From a virus: a stretch of 21,587 nt of DNA. Location of the stretch: IMG/VR virus record IMGVR_UViG_3300044675_007475, positions 1-21,587 of that record; one strand, written 5' to 3'. The notes under the pieces are model-generated. The model searched no databases. It saw only the letters and a program-made list of their open reading frames with translations, and was not told the DNA's origin. Position numbers and translations under genes: made by a program. Positions 13,373 through 20,638 of this stretch are shown here, piece after piece (positions within the stretch are counted from its first letter, which is position 1; each line of letters opens with the position of its first letter).

Positions 13373-13461
13373 TGCCATTTTACAAAGGACTCCTCGGCTC
13401 ACTAGCCGCCGTCTTCGTATTCTCAGCAATCATCATCCTCATCGAAAGACTCAAAGGATGA
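13372..13461 (+). CDS. 29-residue membrane micro-protein
   Basis: A tiny frame at a TAATG overlap: a start MPFYKG, one hydrophobic helix (LLGSLAAVFVFSAIIILI) and a charged end ERLKG. Both ends overlap neighbours by one and four bases, matching the packing of proven genes. Hydrophobic helix plus basic ends suggests a membrane peptide. Confidence 0.5.
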   Translation: MPFYKGLLGSLAAVFVFSAIIILIERLKG

Positions 13462-13541
13462 CCAAACAGATTTGGTGGGCGCTAGGGGCAGCTGCGTATT
13501 GCCTCCTAGGGTACATCTTTGTCGATTGGGCCGTCATATGA
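13458..13541 (+). CDS. 27-residue membrane micro-protein
   Basis: Follows the previous micro-gene with an ATGA overlap and itself overlaps the resolvase start by four bases. The sequence is almost entirely one hydrophobic helix (IWWALGAAAYCLLGYIFV) with a DWAVI end. Together with the 29-residue gene it forms a pair of membrane peptides placed directly before recombination genes; function unknown. Confidence 0.48.
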   Translation: MTKQIWWALGAAAYCLLGYIFVDWAVI

Positions 13542-13900
13542 CAGCATCTAAACGCAAAGGCACCGCGGCCGAAACTGCGCTCGTCAAATACCTGCGAGAG
13601 AAGGGCTTCGGACAGGCCGAACGTCGCGCTCTCGCAGGGAACCACGACAAAGGCGACATCGCCGGCGCCGGCAACCTAACCTGGGAAGTCAAAAACCAAG
13701 GCACCTACAAACTAGCCGAATGGCTCACAGAGTTGCAGATAGAGAAACAAAACAACGGCACCGACCACGGCGTCGTAATCGCAAAACCTAGAGGTGTCGG
13801 ACTCGACAGCGTAGAACAATGGTACGCTATCCTTCCGGCCAAAGATTTCATCGAGCTTGCGAGAGACGCCGGCCACGGAGACGAAAGGACCACTGCGTGA
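13538..13900 (+). CDS. Holliday junction resolvase (Hjc-like, PD-(D/E)xK)
   Basis: ATG 13538 at the ATGA overlap is the likely start; the longer frame beginning at 13472 would run through the micro-protein gene. The 120-residue protein matches archaeal-type Hjc resolvases: KRKGTAAETALVKYLREKGF with Glu12, NHDKGD with Asp40, and WEVKN with Glu50 and Lys52 as the nuclease core, then LAEWLTELQIEKQ and VVIAKPRG. It would cut branched DNA formed during replication and recombination before packaging. It sits directly before a RecB/Cas4-like nuclease with a GTGA overlap, forming a recombination pair. Confidence 0.83.
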   Translation: MTASKRKGTAAETALVKYLREKGFGQAERRALAGNHDKGDIAGAGNLTWEVKNQGTYKLAEWLTELQIEKQNNGTDHGVVIAKPRGVGLDSVEQWYAILPAKDFIELARDAGHGDERTTA

Positions 13901-14670
13901 GTCCATCAATACAAACCAAAAGCATATCGGGCAACCGCCACTACGTGCACCCAAAGACCAACGAGCAAGTCCCAAGCGTCACCACAATCCTGGGCGTCGT
14001 AAACAAACCAGCACTGCCACGCTGGGCTGCCAAAATGACCGCCGAATACGCCGTCAACAACAAAAACACCTGGGCCAACCTGGATGATAAAGCCGCCACC
14101 GAGCTGCTCAAAGGCTCACCATGGCGCTCAATGAACGACGCCGCCGAGAAAGGCACCAGCATCCACGCCATCGCCGAGAAACTCCTACGCGGCGAGCAAA
14201 TCGACTTCATCCAACCAGGCACCGAACACGCCTGCCAATCAGTCGCCGAGTTTATCCAAGCCCTGCAACCAAAACCAGTCGCAATCGAAGCCACAGTCTG
14301 GTCACACAAATATAAATACGCAGGCACCCTCGACCTAATCGCCACCATAGACGACGAACTTTGGCTCATCGACTGGAAAAGCAGCAAAGGCGTCTACCCA
14401 GATTTCGCACTCCAACTCGCCGCCTACGCAATGGCAGACGAAATCATCTACCCAGACGGCACCTCAACACCGATGCCAGAAATCAACAACGCAGCAATCG
14501 CCCACGTCCCAAAACAAGAGAACTGGGCCTTCGTACCGTTAAACATAGGCGAGCCTGCACGCCAAGCATTCCTGCACGCACTAGGACTATTCGAATGGCA
14601 ATCAATCCATGCGAATAACGCGGTCGGTGCCAACCTAAGCACCAGCCCAGCAACAGCAAAAACCAACTAA
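13897..14670 (+). CDS. RecB/Cas4-like PD-(D/E)xK exonuclease
   Basis: GTG 13897 (GTGA overlap) is preferred over an upstream in-frame ATG lying inside the resolvase gene. The 257-residue protein contains VTTILGVVNKPAL near the N-terminus, WRSMNDAAEKGTSIHAIAEK with the family's conserved His, GTLDLIA with Asp146, LIDWKSSKG with Asp159 and Lys161, and QLAAYA (Gln173, Tyr177), which together are the RecB-type nuclease motifs. Phage members process DNA ends for recombination. It stands with the resolvase upstream and a gene of unknown replication-related role downstream. Confidence 0.82.
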   Translation: MSPSIQTKSISGNRHYVHPKTNEQVPSVTTILGVVNKPALPRWAAKMTAEYAVNNKNTWANLDDKAATELLKGSPWRSMNDAAEKGTSIHAIAEKLLRGEQIDFIQPGTEHACQSVAEFIQALQPKPVAIEATVWSHKYKYAGTLDLIATIDDELWLIDWKSSKGVYPDFALQLAAYAMADEIIYPDGTSTPMPEINNAAIAHVPKQENWAFVPLNIGEPARQAFLHALGLFEWQSIHANNAVGANLSTSPATAKTN

Positions 14671-14685
14671 CAAAGGACAAAGCAC

Positions 14686-15138
14686 ATGGCATCATGGAAC
14701 TTCCTACAGCCCCAAGCATCAGGCACATTCTTCAAACCAGCTGAAGCAGACGGCCACCTAATCCTCATCTTGAGAGTCGACAGAATCGAAAAACGCTTCG
14801 ACCAAATGAGAGGCGAAGAAATCGACCAAGCAACCGTCGACCTAGTCGACCTTGACGCCGACGCCACCCTACGCGAGAACATCCTGCTGACCCACAAAGG
14901 CATCGTCAGCCGCCTCTCAACATCAAGCCGCATGGTCCTCGGACGCATCGGCCAAGTGGACACCAAAAGCGGAAACAAAGCATGGGTCCTACAACCATTC
15001 GCACCCAACGACGAAGCCAAAGCCACCGAATGGGCTAAAAGCCACATGTCAGCACCAGCAGCAGCACCAGCAGCAGGCGACCAAGTCGCAGCAGCACAAC
15101 ACCTGCTCACCCAGCTAGGCGTGCAAGCAAAGCAATAA
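14686..15138 (+). CDS. Replication-region protein, possible ssDNA-binding (OB-like)
   Basis: The 150-residue protein has AGGACAA before ATG 14686. The first 110 residues are mostly beta strands (FKPAEADGHLILILRVDRIEKRF, ATVDLVDLD, RLSTSSRMVLGRIGQVDT, WVLQPFAPND), which would fit an OB-fold, followed by an Ala-rich linker and a short helical tail (QHLLTQLGVQAK). Position between the nuclease and the primase-helicase fits a single-strand binding or helper protein. I do not recognise a signature residue set, so the role is inferred. Confidence 0.65.
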   Translation: MASWNFLQPQASGTFFKPAEADGHLILILRVDRIEKRFDQMRGEEIDQATVDLVDLDADATLRENILLTHKGIVSRLSTSSRMVLGRIGQVDTKSGNKAWVLQPFAPNDEAKATEWAKSHMSAPAAAPAAGDQVAAAQHLLTQLGVQAKQ

Positions 15139-15146
15139 CACAGACC

Positions 15147-15225
15147 GGGGCGAGGACGGCGCTGGGGAAACGTCGTCCGAGCCTCTCTAAAACGGGTCGG
15201 CCGGCGTGAGCTCGTCGGTTGGCCC
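15147..15225 (+). ncRNA. Tandem-hairpin RNA element before the primase-helicase gene
   Basis: Two adjacent hairpins fill the 108-base gap. Hairpin 1: GGGGC-GA-GGACGGCG (15147-15161) pairs with CGTCGTCC-GA-GCCTC (15171-15185), with two G-U pairs, a nine-base loop CTGGGGAAA, and a symmetric GA/GA internal loop that could form tandem sheared G-A pairs. Hairpin 2: GGGTCGGCCGGC (15194-15205) pairs with GTCGGTTGGCCC (15214-15225), 12 continuous pairs including G-U, around loop GTGAGCTC, which contains the self-complementary GAGCTC. There is no T-run, so neither is a normal terminator. The TTG start of the next gene lies 21 bases later. It could be an mRNA leader, processing site or small RNA. Confidence 0.6.
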
Positions 15226-15246
15226 CCTACGCACTGAGAAAACAAC

Positions 15247-17496
15247 TTGAACCCAAACCTGCGCACCTTAATCGCGGCCGCGAAAGAATGGCACGACGCT
15301 GGTTTCTGCGTACTACCAGCAGCCGCCGACGGCACCAAACGACCAGCCACATCCTGGCGCGAATACATCAACGGCGACAAACAACGCCCAACCCTCGAAC
15401 AACTTAACGACATGCTCGCCACCGGGAACTTCGACGGCATTGGCGTCATCGCAGGAGTCGCCTCCGGCAACCTCGAAATGATAGAGCTGGAAGGCCCCTT
15501 CGAACAAGCCTGCGAAGCCCTCGAATCACTCGAACGCGACGCCCAAACCTTCGGTATCAAACCACTGCTCGACGACATCATCCGAGGCAACAGCGAAATC
15601 ACACCAACCGGCGGCATCCACTTCTTCTACCGCGTCACAGACGGCATCCTCAACGGCAACACCAAACTCGCCCAGAAAATAGAAGGCGACGCTATCAAAG
15701 TGATAGCAGAAACCAGAGGCCAAGGCGGCTGGGTCGTAGTCCAACCAAGCAGCGGCAAAACACACCCAAGCGGCCGCGCCTACCGAGCCCTCGACGGCTC
15801 ACCAGCCACCACACCACAAATCGCAGCCAACGACCGCGACGAACTCTACCGGCTTTTCAAAACACTCGACCAGACCGTCATCATCAGCGAACCCGAGTTC
15901 AAACAACCAACAGCACCACGCGAAGGCCTCTCACCGGGCGACGACTACAACCAACGCGCCACCTGGACCGAAATCCTCGCACCAGCCGGCTGGAAATCAC
16001 TCGGCCACAGCACACGCCAAGGACACCCAATCGAATACTGGCGCAGACCAGGCAAAGACGAAGGCATCAGCGCCACCACCGGCGGCCCAGGCAACCACCT
16101 CTACGTATTTTCAACCAGCACCAACCTCCCAGCCGAACAAGCCCTCAGCAAGTTCGCCGTCTACACCCACCTCACAGCATCCGGCGACTTCAGCAAAGCA
16201 GCCAAACAACTCCACAAAGACGGCTTCGGCAAACTCAACGAACCCACCGAGACCTTCACACAAATCGAAGACACCAAACCCTTCGCCTTCACCGACCTCA
16301 GCTGGATACTCACCGGCAACCCACCAGAAGTCGAACCACCAAGCTGGGGCAAACGGCGCGACGGCCTAAGCCTCTTCTACAACGCCAGAATCAACGGCAT
16401 CTACGGCGACCCCGAAACCGCAAAAAGCTGGCTCGCAATGTGCACAATCGCAGAAGCCCTCTACGAAGGTTCCAAATGCGTCTACCTCGACGCCGACCAC
16501 AACGGCCCCACCGAAATCACCAGCCGCTTCATGCTCCTCGGCGTAGACCGCAAACACCTCGCCAACCCAGACCTCTTCCGACTCTACGAACCAGACAGCA
16601 CCACCGAACTAGGCCTCTTCGTCCAAGAGATGCTCGACTGGACACCACAGCTCGCAGTCATCGACTCAATCGGCGAAATCCTCCCGATGCTAGGGCTCAG
16701 CTCAGTCGACAACGACGACATCACCAACGCCATACGAAAGTTCCTCAAACCAATCGCCCACAAAGCCGGCGCCTGCGTCATCACAATCGACCACCTACCC
16801 AAAGACAGCGAAGCCAGAAACAGCGGCTACGCAATCGGAGGAACAGCCAAAAAACGAGCAATCGACGGCGTCTACCTATCAGCCAGCGTCAAACACTCAG
16901 TCGCACCAGGCAGAGTCGGACGGGTTATCCTCAAAGTCGAGAAAGACCGAGCAGGCAAAGTCCGAGAACACAGCCCAGCCAACCACGCAGGAATCTTCGT
17001 CCTCGACTCCACCAACCCACAAAGAATCGACTGGCACATCGAACCAGAAGAAGCAGCAGCAGACGGCGGCATCATGCCAACCAACCTCATGGAACGAGTC
17101 AGCCAGTTCCTCGAAGAATGGACCGCAGAGAAACCACCAAGCATGAACAAAATACAAAGAAGCATCAAAGGCAACGACAGAGGAATAGCCCGAGCAGTCG
17201 AAATGCTACTAGCTGAAAAAAACATCATAGAAGAAAGACACGGCCAAGCACGCCTCTTTAAACTCGTCAAACCCTACCGACAAAAAGGAAACGACACCAA
17301 CCTCAGTCACTTCAGCCAACCTCAGCCCACCCTCAGCCTAGACATGGTCACAAACACTTCAGCCACTTCAGCCACCTCCCCCGTTTTACGGGGAGAGGCT
17401 GAGGTTGCGAACCCAATCAACTGCTCCATTTGTGGAGAGCGCATGGCTGAGGTTCTTATTTTAAACAACGAAACAAAACACTGGGGCTGCGGATGA
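15247..17496 (+). CDS. Prim-pol / helicase fusion (replicative primase-helicase)
   Basis: A 749-residue protein. Residues 1-190 form a prim-pol domain: AAKEWHDAGFCVLPAAADG, GIGVIAGVASGNLEMIELEG (E-L-E in the metal position), TPTGGIHFFYRV and GGWVVVQPSSGKTHPSG. Residues about 370-600 form a RecA/RepA-like ATPase: a Walker A-like YGDPETAKSW (near 386), YLDADHNG, a Walker B LAVIDSIGEILPML (near 468) and VITIDHLPKDSE. The C-terminal 150 residues include a winged-helix-like part and a final zinc pair CSICGERM. It should open and prime phage DNA. TTG 15247 is the first start after an in-frame stop and is needed to include the first prim-pol helix. It overlaps the next gene by four bases. Confidence 0.85.
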   Translation: MNPNLRTLIAAAKEWHDAGFCVLPAAADGTKRPATSWREYINGDKQRPTLEQLNDMLATGNFDGIGVIAGVASGNLEMIELEGPFEQACEALESLERDAQTFGIKPLLDDIIRGNSEITPTGGIHFFYRVTDGILNGNTKLAQKIEGDAIKVIAETRGQGGWVVVQPSSGKTHPSGRAYRALDGSPATTPQIAANDRDELYRLFKTLDQTVIISEPEFKQPTAPREGLSPGDDYNQRATWTEILAPAGWKSLGHSTRQGHPIEYWRRPGKDEGISATTGGPGNHLYVFSTSTNLPAEQALSKFAVYTHLTASGDFSKAAKQLHKDGFGKLNEPTETFTQIEDTKPFAFTDLSWILTGNPPEVEPPSWGKRRDGLSLFYNARINGIYGDPETAKSWLAMCTIAEALYEGSKCVYLDADHNGPTEITSRFMLLGVDRKHLANPDLFRLYEPDSTTELGLFVQEMLDWTPQLAVIDSIGEILPMLGLSSVDNDDITNAIRKFLKPIAHKAGACVITIDHLPKDSEARNSGYAIGGTAKKRAIDGVYLSASVKHSVAPGRVGRVILKVEKDRAGKVREHSPANHAGIFVLDSTNPQRIDWHIEPEEAAADGGIMPTNLMERVSQFLEEWTAEKPPSMNKIQRSIKGNDRGIARAVEMLLAEKNIIEERHGQARLFKLVKPYRQKGNDTNLSHFSQPQPTLSLDMVTNTSATSATSPVLRGEAEVANPINCSICGERMAEVLILNNETKHWGCG

Positions 17497-17765
17497 GAAA
17501 CAAACTACGCCTCGAATACTGCCAAAACTGCAACTCACCAATCCTCACAGGCGAGACCACCAGCCGACCAAGCTGGTACGTACGACTGGACCCAAGACCA
17601 GTCGCAGCGAGAGGCCCAGGTGTGTACTCCATTTGGACAGGCCCCACAGCTTACCCTGCGGCCGCCGAAGGGAAACCGCACCTGGTCCTTCACGACTGCA
17701 AAAACCCCTGCCCTTATTTCGAACTACCGGCAACAATAAAAGAAGACTTGGCAACCACCTGGTGA
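17493..17765 (+). CDS. Small zinc-binding protein (unknown)
   Basis: A 90-residue protein starting at an ATGA overlap with the primase-helicase. It has CQNCN at the N-terminus and HDCKNPCPY near the end, four Cys that could hold a zinc ion, around a beta-like middle (SWYVRLDPRP, GVYSIWTG). It lies just before purZ and is followed by a strong GGAGAG ribosome binding site for that gene. No known family. Confidence 0.6.
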   Translation: MRNKLRLEYCQNCNSPILTGETTSRPSWYVRLDPRPVAARGPGVYSIWTGPTAYPAAAEGKPHLVLHDCKNPCPYFELPATIKEDLATTW

Positions 17766-17782
17766 CCAAGGAAGGAGAGAAA

Positions 17783-18868
17783 ATGAAGATAGAAGCAGGT
17801 ACCCTCTCAGTCGTCGTGGGAGGACAGTTCGGAAGCGAAGGCAAAGGAGCCATCGCCGGCTGGTTAACCTCGGACAAAATCGAGCAACCAGAAGGCGGCG
17901 ACGTGCTTTGCATCAGAGTCGCAGGACCAAACGCCGGCCACACGGTGATGGGTCGCGGCCCAAACGGTGAGGAAGAAGGCACCTACCCATGGCGCCTTCG
18001 CAGCGTACCAGTCGCAGCAGTGACAAACGAGAACGCTATCCTTGCAATCGCAGCAGGTTCAGAGATTGACATGGAAGTTCTCACTTCAGAACTGACAGCG
18101 CTTGACGCAGCAGGCTACAACGCCACCGGTCGACTTAACATCGACGGCCAGGCCACAATGCTGACAGATGAACATAAAGAAGCAGAGTACCAAGCTGGTC
18201 TGACCGAGAAGCTCGGTTCTACCGGTAAAGGTATCGGGGCAGCCAGAGCAGCACGCATCATGCGCAAAGCGACACTCGCACACAGCGAACTAAAAGACAC
18301 GATTAACGTTGAGTCTTTAATCCGCCAAGTGCTACCAACTGGCCACGTGGTTATCGAAGGCACACAGGGCTACGGCTTAGGGCTACATGCAGGGCACTAC
18401 CCTCAATGCACCTCAAGCAACACCCGTGCGATTGATTTCTGCGCAATGGCAGGCGCCCACCCACTGGGCTCTTGGACTCGCGACTTCAAAGTCTGGGTCA
18501 CGCTGCGCACGTTCCCAATCCGCGTGGCAGGCAACTCTGGACCACTAGAAGACGAGACCACCTGGGACGCTTTAGGTCTTTCACCTGAACTGACCACAGT
18601 CACCCAAAAGGTCAGACGTGTCGGGATGTTCGACTACGACTTGGCCGCAGCAGCAGTGAGAGGCAACGGCGGACCAGCTGTCTGCGACATCGCGCTGACC
18701 ATGTTCGACTACGTCTTCCCTGAATACAAACACCGCCACGGCTGGTTGTATTTTAAGAATCTTTCTGATGACGCCCAGACCTACATCAGCGAAATCGAAG
18801 ACCAAACCGGCGCCACCGTCCGTCTACTCGGCACCAGCCCAAACACCGTGCTCGAGGTGATAGCGTGA
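17783..18868 (+). CDS. purZ: PurZ: succino-2-amino-2'-deoxyadenylate synthase
   Basis: ATG 17783 (GGAGAG just upstream) begins a 361-residue protein; a longer in-frame ORF upstream is rejected as overlap with the zinc gene. It is a PurA homologue with GGQFGSEGKG at residues 13-22: PurA has Asp where this has Ser18. Loss of that Asp is the mark of PurZ, which accepts dGMP (with its 2-amino group) and joins it to aspartate. Conserved features remain: NAGHT with His53, GSTGKGIGAAR (145-155), EGTQGYGLGLHAGHYP (192-207), RTFPIRVAGNSGP (242-254) and VRRVGMFD (277-284). At 361 residues it is shorter than bacterial PurA (about 430), as PurZ proteins are. The product would be cleaved by PurB to dZMP for 2-aminoadenine DNA. 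Confidence 0.88.
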   Translation: MKIEAGTLSVVVGGQFGSEGKGAIAGWLTSDKIEQPEGGDVLCIRVAGPNAGHTVMGRGPNGEEEGTYPWRLRSVPVAAVTNENAILAIAAGSEIDMEVLTSELTALDAAGYNATGRLNIDGQATMLTDEHKEAEYQAGLTEKLGSTGKGIGAARAARIMRKATLAHSELKDTINVESLIRQVLPTGHVVIEGTQGYGLGLHAGHYPQCTSSNTRAIDFCAMAGAHPLGSWTRDFKVWVTLRTFPIRVAGNSGPLEDETTWDALGLSPELTTVTQKVRRVGMFDYDLAAAAVRGNGGPAVCDIALTMFDYVFPEYKHRHGWLYFKNLSDDAQTYISEIEDQTGATVRLLGTSPNTVLEVIA

Positions 18869-19209
18869 CCTCAAAGCCAAAAAAAGACACCTTGGCGCTC
18901 GAAGCTTGGTGGCGTGACGATACCGAGCAAGAACTAGCCGGTGTGATGCCAAAAGCAATCGAATACGGCTCAAGCGACCTAAAACTGATGGGCCAAGCGA
19001 TGTTGATGTTCATGCCACAGTGCGAACACAAAGTCGACCCAGAGGAACTGGCAATCGCTTTCTACGCCCTGGGAAAGACAGCACGCCTAATCGGCGCCTA
19101 CGTTGACGGCCGTGTCCCAAGCGAAGACACCTGGCACGACCTCGCAGTCTACGCCAAAATGGCGAAGCGCGTAAGGGCGGTGGGACAATGGCCAGGCCCA
19201 ACCGCATAA
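18865..19209 (+). CDS. MazG-like nucleotide pyrophosphohydrolase candidate (MazZ role)
   Basis: Begins at a GTGA overlap with purZ. The 114-residue protein is all helical: AIEYGSSDLKLMGQAML, then DPEELAIAFYALGKTARLIGAY and SEDTWHDLAVYAKMAKRVRA. Glu60/Glu61 on one helix and Glu87/Asp88 plus Asp92 on the next could be the acidic metal ligands of the MazG fold, where motifs are spread as E-E...E and D. In Z-DNA phages a MazG-type enzyme (MazZ) turns dGTP into dGMP, the PurZ substrate. The tight coupling to purZ and the helix pattern suggest this role. The match is remote and the standard EExxE is not exact, so the identification is moderate. It overlaps the next gene by 22 bases. Confidence 0.55.
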   Translation: MTSKPKKDTLALEAWWRDDTEQELAGVMPKAIEYGSSDLKLMGQAMLMFMPQCEHKVDPEELAIAFYALGKTARLIGAYVDGRVPSEDTWHDLAVYAKMAKRVRAVGQWPGPTA

Positions 19210-19610
19210 CCCACACGCCAATCGTCTACCTGGCTTCACCGATAGACAACGGCGTGCTCTCAGGTGTGGACAAAGTCCGGGAGTTGTTGGTGCAGGACGG
19301 CTACGCCGTTTACTGGCCTCAACAAGCTTGGCAGGTCCACCCAGGCGCTATCCCGACCGAGTCACTGCAAGCGGCCAACCTGGCTGTGCTTGACATGGCT
19401 GACGGGATGATTGCTTGTCTGAAACCGGACAAGCTGAGCGTCGGCACCGTGCTTGAAATCATCGAGGCTCGGATGAAAGACATCCCGGTCATCGTGTGGG
19501 GCCAGATGAACCACAGTTGGGCGCTTGCCTACCTGAACGTCGAGTCCTACGCTGACCTACGCGACGCAGTTCGCCGATTGGAGGAGTTAGTTAATGACAG
19601 ACTTGACTAA
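19188..19610 (+). CDS. Nucleoside 2-deoxyribosyltransferase-like protein
   Basis: A 140-residue protein of the nucleoside 2-deoxyribosyltransferase/Rcl (DNPH1) group: IVYLASPID near residues 12-20, a VYWPQQAW strand, NLAVLDMADGMIAC at 64-77, and SVGTVLEI at 84-91 with the candidate catalytic Glu90. Members swap bases between deoxynucleosides or hydrolyse deoxynucleoside monophosphates to base and deoxyribose phosphate. In the purZ cassette it could salvage deoxyribose, or destroy unwanted dNMPs; which one cannot be told from sequence. It overlaps both neighbours (22 and 17 bases). Confidence 0.75.
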   Translation: MARPNRITHTPIVYLASPIDNGVLSGVDKVRELLVQDGYAVYWPQQAWQVHPGAIPTESLQAANLAVLDMADGMIACLKPDKLSVGTVLEIIEARMKDIPVIVWGQMNHSWALAYLNVESYADLRDAVRRLEELVNDRLD

Positions 19611-20022
19611 GGCCATGCAGTTTATTGGGAACGCCCCGACCAGGGCGTACGCCGATGACGCAGGGTTTGACCTTTACGTCGAAGGTGATTGGGCGATAGA
19701 GCCGTTCTCTTTTGTCGATGTCGACTTAAAATGTCGCATCAAGACACCAGAGGGCACTTGGGCTCTGTTGATTAGTAGGTCAAGCACTTTGCGCAAAAGA
19801 GGGCTCATGGTAGCGACTGGGGTTATCGACCCAGGCTACACCGGGCCACTTTTTGCCGGTGTCTTTAACTTGACCAAGGAGACAGTGCACGTCCCCCATG
19901 GAGACCGACTTGCTCAGTTAATTCTTTTCGACAACGTATCCGAGCGCTACACCCCTGAAGCAGTTGAAGAACTGCCAGAGACAGGGCGAGGCGCAAACGG
20001 CTTCGGGAGTTCAGGGAATTAA
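19594..20022 (+). CDS. dut: dUTPase (deoxyuridine triphosphatase)
   Basis: A 142-residue trimeric-type dUTPase. All five motifs are visible: motif 1 AYADDAGFDLY (18-28), motif 2 SRSS (61-64), motif 3 GVIDPGYTGPL (76-86) with catalytic Asp79, motif 4 PHGDRLAQLILF (101-112) and motif 5 RGANGFGSSG (132-141). It hydrolyses dUTP to dUMP, keeping uracil out of DNA and feeding dTMP synthesis. GGAGGAG at 19580-19586, seven bases before ATG, is a very strong ribosome binding site, so translation should be high. It completes the purZ nucleotide cassette. Confidence 0.93.
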   Translation: MTDLTKAMQFIGNAPTRAYADDAGFDLYVEGDWAIEPFSFVDVDLKCRIKTPEGTWALLISRSSTLRKRGLMVATGVIDPGYTGPLFAGVFNLTKETVHVPHGDRLAQLILFDNVSERYTPEAVEELPETGRGANGFGSSGN

Positions 20023-20023
20023 A

Positions 20024-20638
20024 ATGGAAACCGTCATCGCGTCAAGCTGCACAAGCTGCCACAAGTCATGCGAACCTAACTGGTTCCTATGCAGGCGTTG
20101 CCAAAAGCACCTAGCCAAACATCTTGACGCGATACCCAACCTGCACCGTTTCCTAATCAACCACCCAGAGACTCATGTCCGTGTGGCTTTAACAGAGTCA
20201 CGCCGTGGTTCATCTTTCGGCCCACCAGCACCCGTCGACTTGGACGTCCTCGGCTTGCTACACCCGAAGACCGATGCCAGGGCTGTGGCCTTGCGCTGGT
20301 TGAAAAAAGTGCAGAACCAAGCAGGCTTGGCAATCTCAGCAGGTTCAGCCCAGCAAGTTTGCCGCGGCCTTAAGCAGCAACTGCCTTGGATAGCAGAGCA
20401 TTTTGAAGAAGCCGCCCAGTTAAAGAAAGAACTGACTGCCGAGTACCAGAAGCTGGAGCGAGTTGTGCACGGCGAGCGCAAACCACCAAGGCCAGTGCCA
20501 TGCCCGGTTGTGCTACCAGAGACAGGGGCCTGCACCGGGCGTCTGTTCTTACACAAGGACGGCACTGTCAGCTGTAAAATCTGCGGCTCAGTCTGGGAAT
20601 ACGAGAATTGGGCACGCCTAGGGAGGCTCATGCAATGA
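20024..20638 (+). CDS. Double zinc-ribbon protein, possible transcription-related factor
   Basis: ATG 20024 follows the dUTPase stop by one base; a longer in-frame frame (from 19964) lies inside the dUTPase gene and is rejected. The 204-residue protein begins with an N-terminal zinc site (SCTSCHKSCEP ... FLCRRCQKHL), has a helical middle (DARAVALRWLKKVQNQAGLA, GLKQQLPWIAEHFEEA) and ends with a second ribbon in CPVVLPETGACTGRL ... VSCKICGSVW plus a short helix. Two ribbons around a helical core are common in actinophage proteins thought to bind DNA. The function is not recognised. Confidence 0.65.
   Translation: METVIASSCTSCHKSCEPNWFLCRRCQKHLAKHLDAIPNLHRFLINHPETHVRVALTESRRGSSFGPPAPVDLDVLGLLHPKTDARAVALRWLKKVQNQAGLAISAGSAQQVCRGLKQQLPWIAEHFEEAAQLKKELTAEYQKLERVVHGERKPPRPVPCPVVLPETGACTGRLFLHKDGTVSCKICGSVWEYENWARLGRLMQ

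Noticed and set aside
15247-15500. E-L-E instead of D-x-D in the prim-pol metal site as a mark of inactivity
   Set aside because: As I recall, acidic Glu variants occur in related actinophage primase-helicases, so loss of function cannot be claimed.
14667-15617. 316-codon minus-strand frame
   Set aside because: It is antisense to two genes and the hairpin RNA, has no domain and is rich in Ser/Arg, as expected from a shadow frame.
16440-17216. Long Arg-rich + strand frame inside the primase-helicase gene
   Set aside because: Its Arg/Gln/Pro-rich composition is what the other frame of GC-rich coding sequence gives; the known domain is in the primary frame.
17633-17782. Upstream in-frame extension of purZ
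   Set aside because: It overlaps the zinc gene in another frame, is basic and low in homology, and a strong GGAGAG site precedes ATG 17783.
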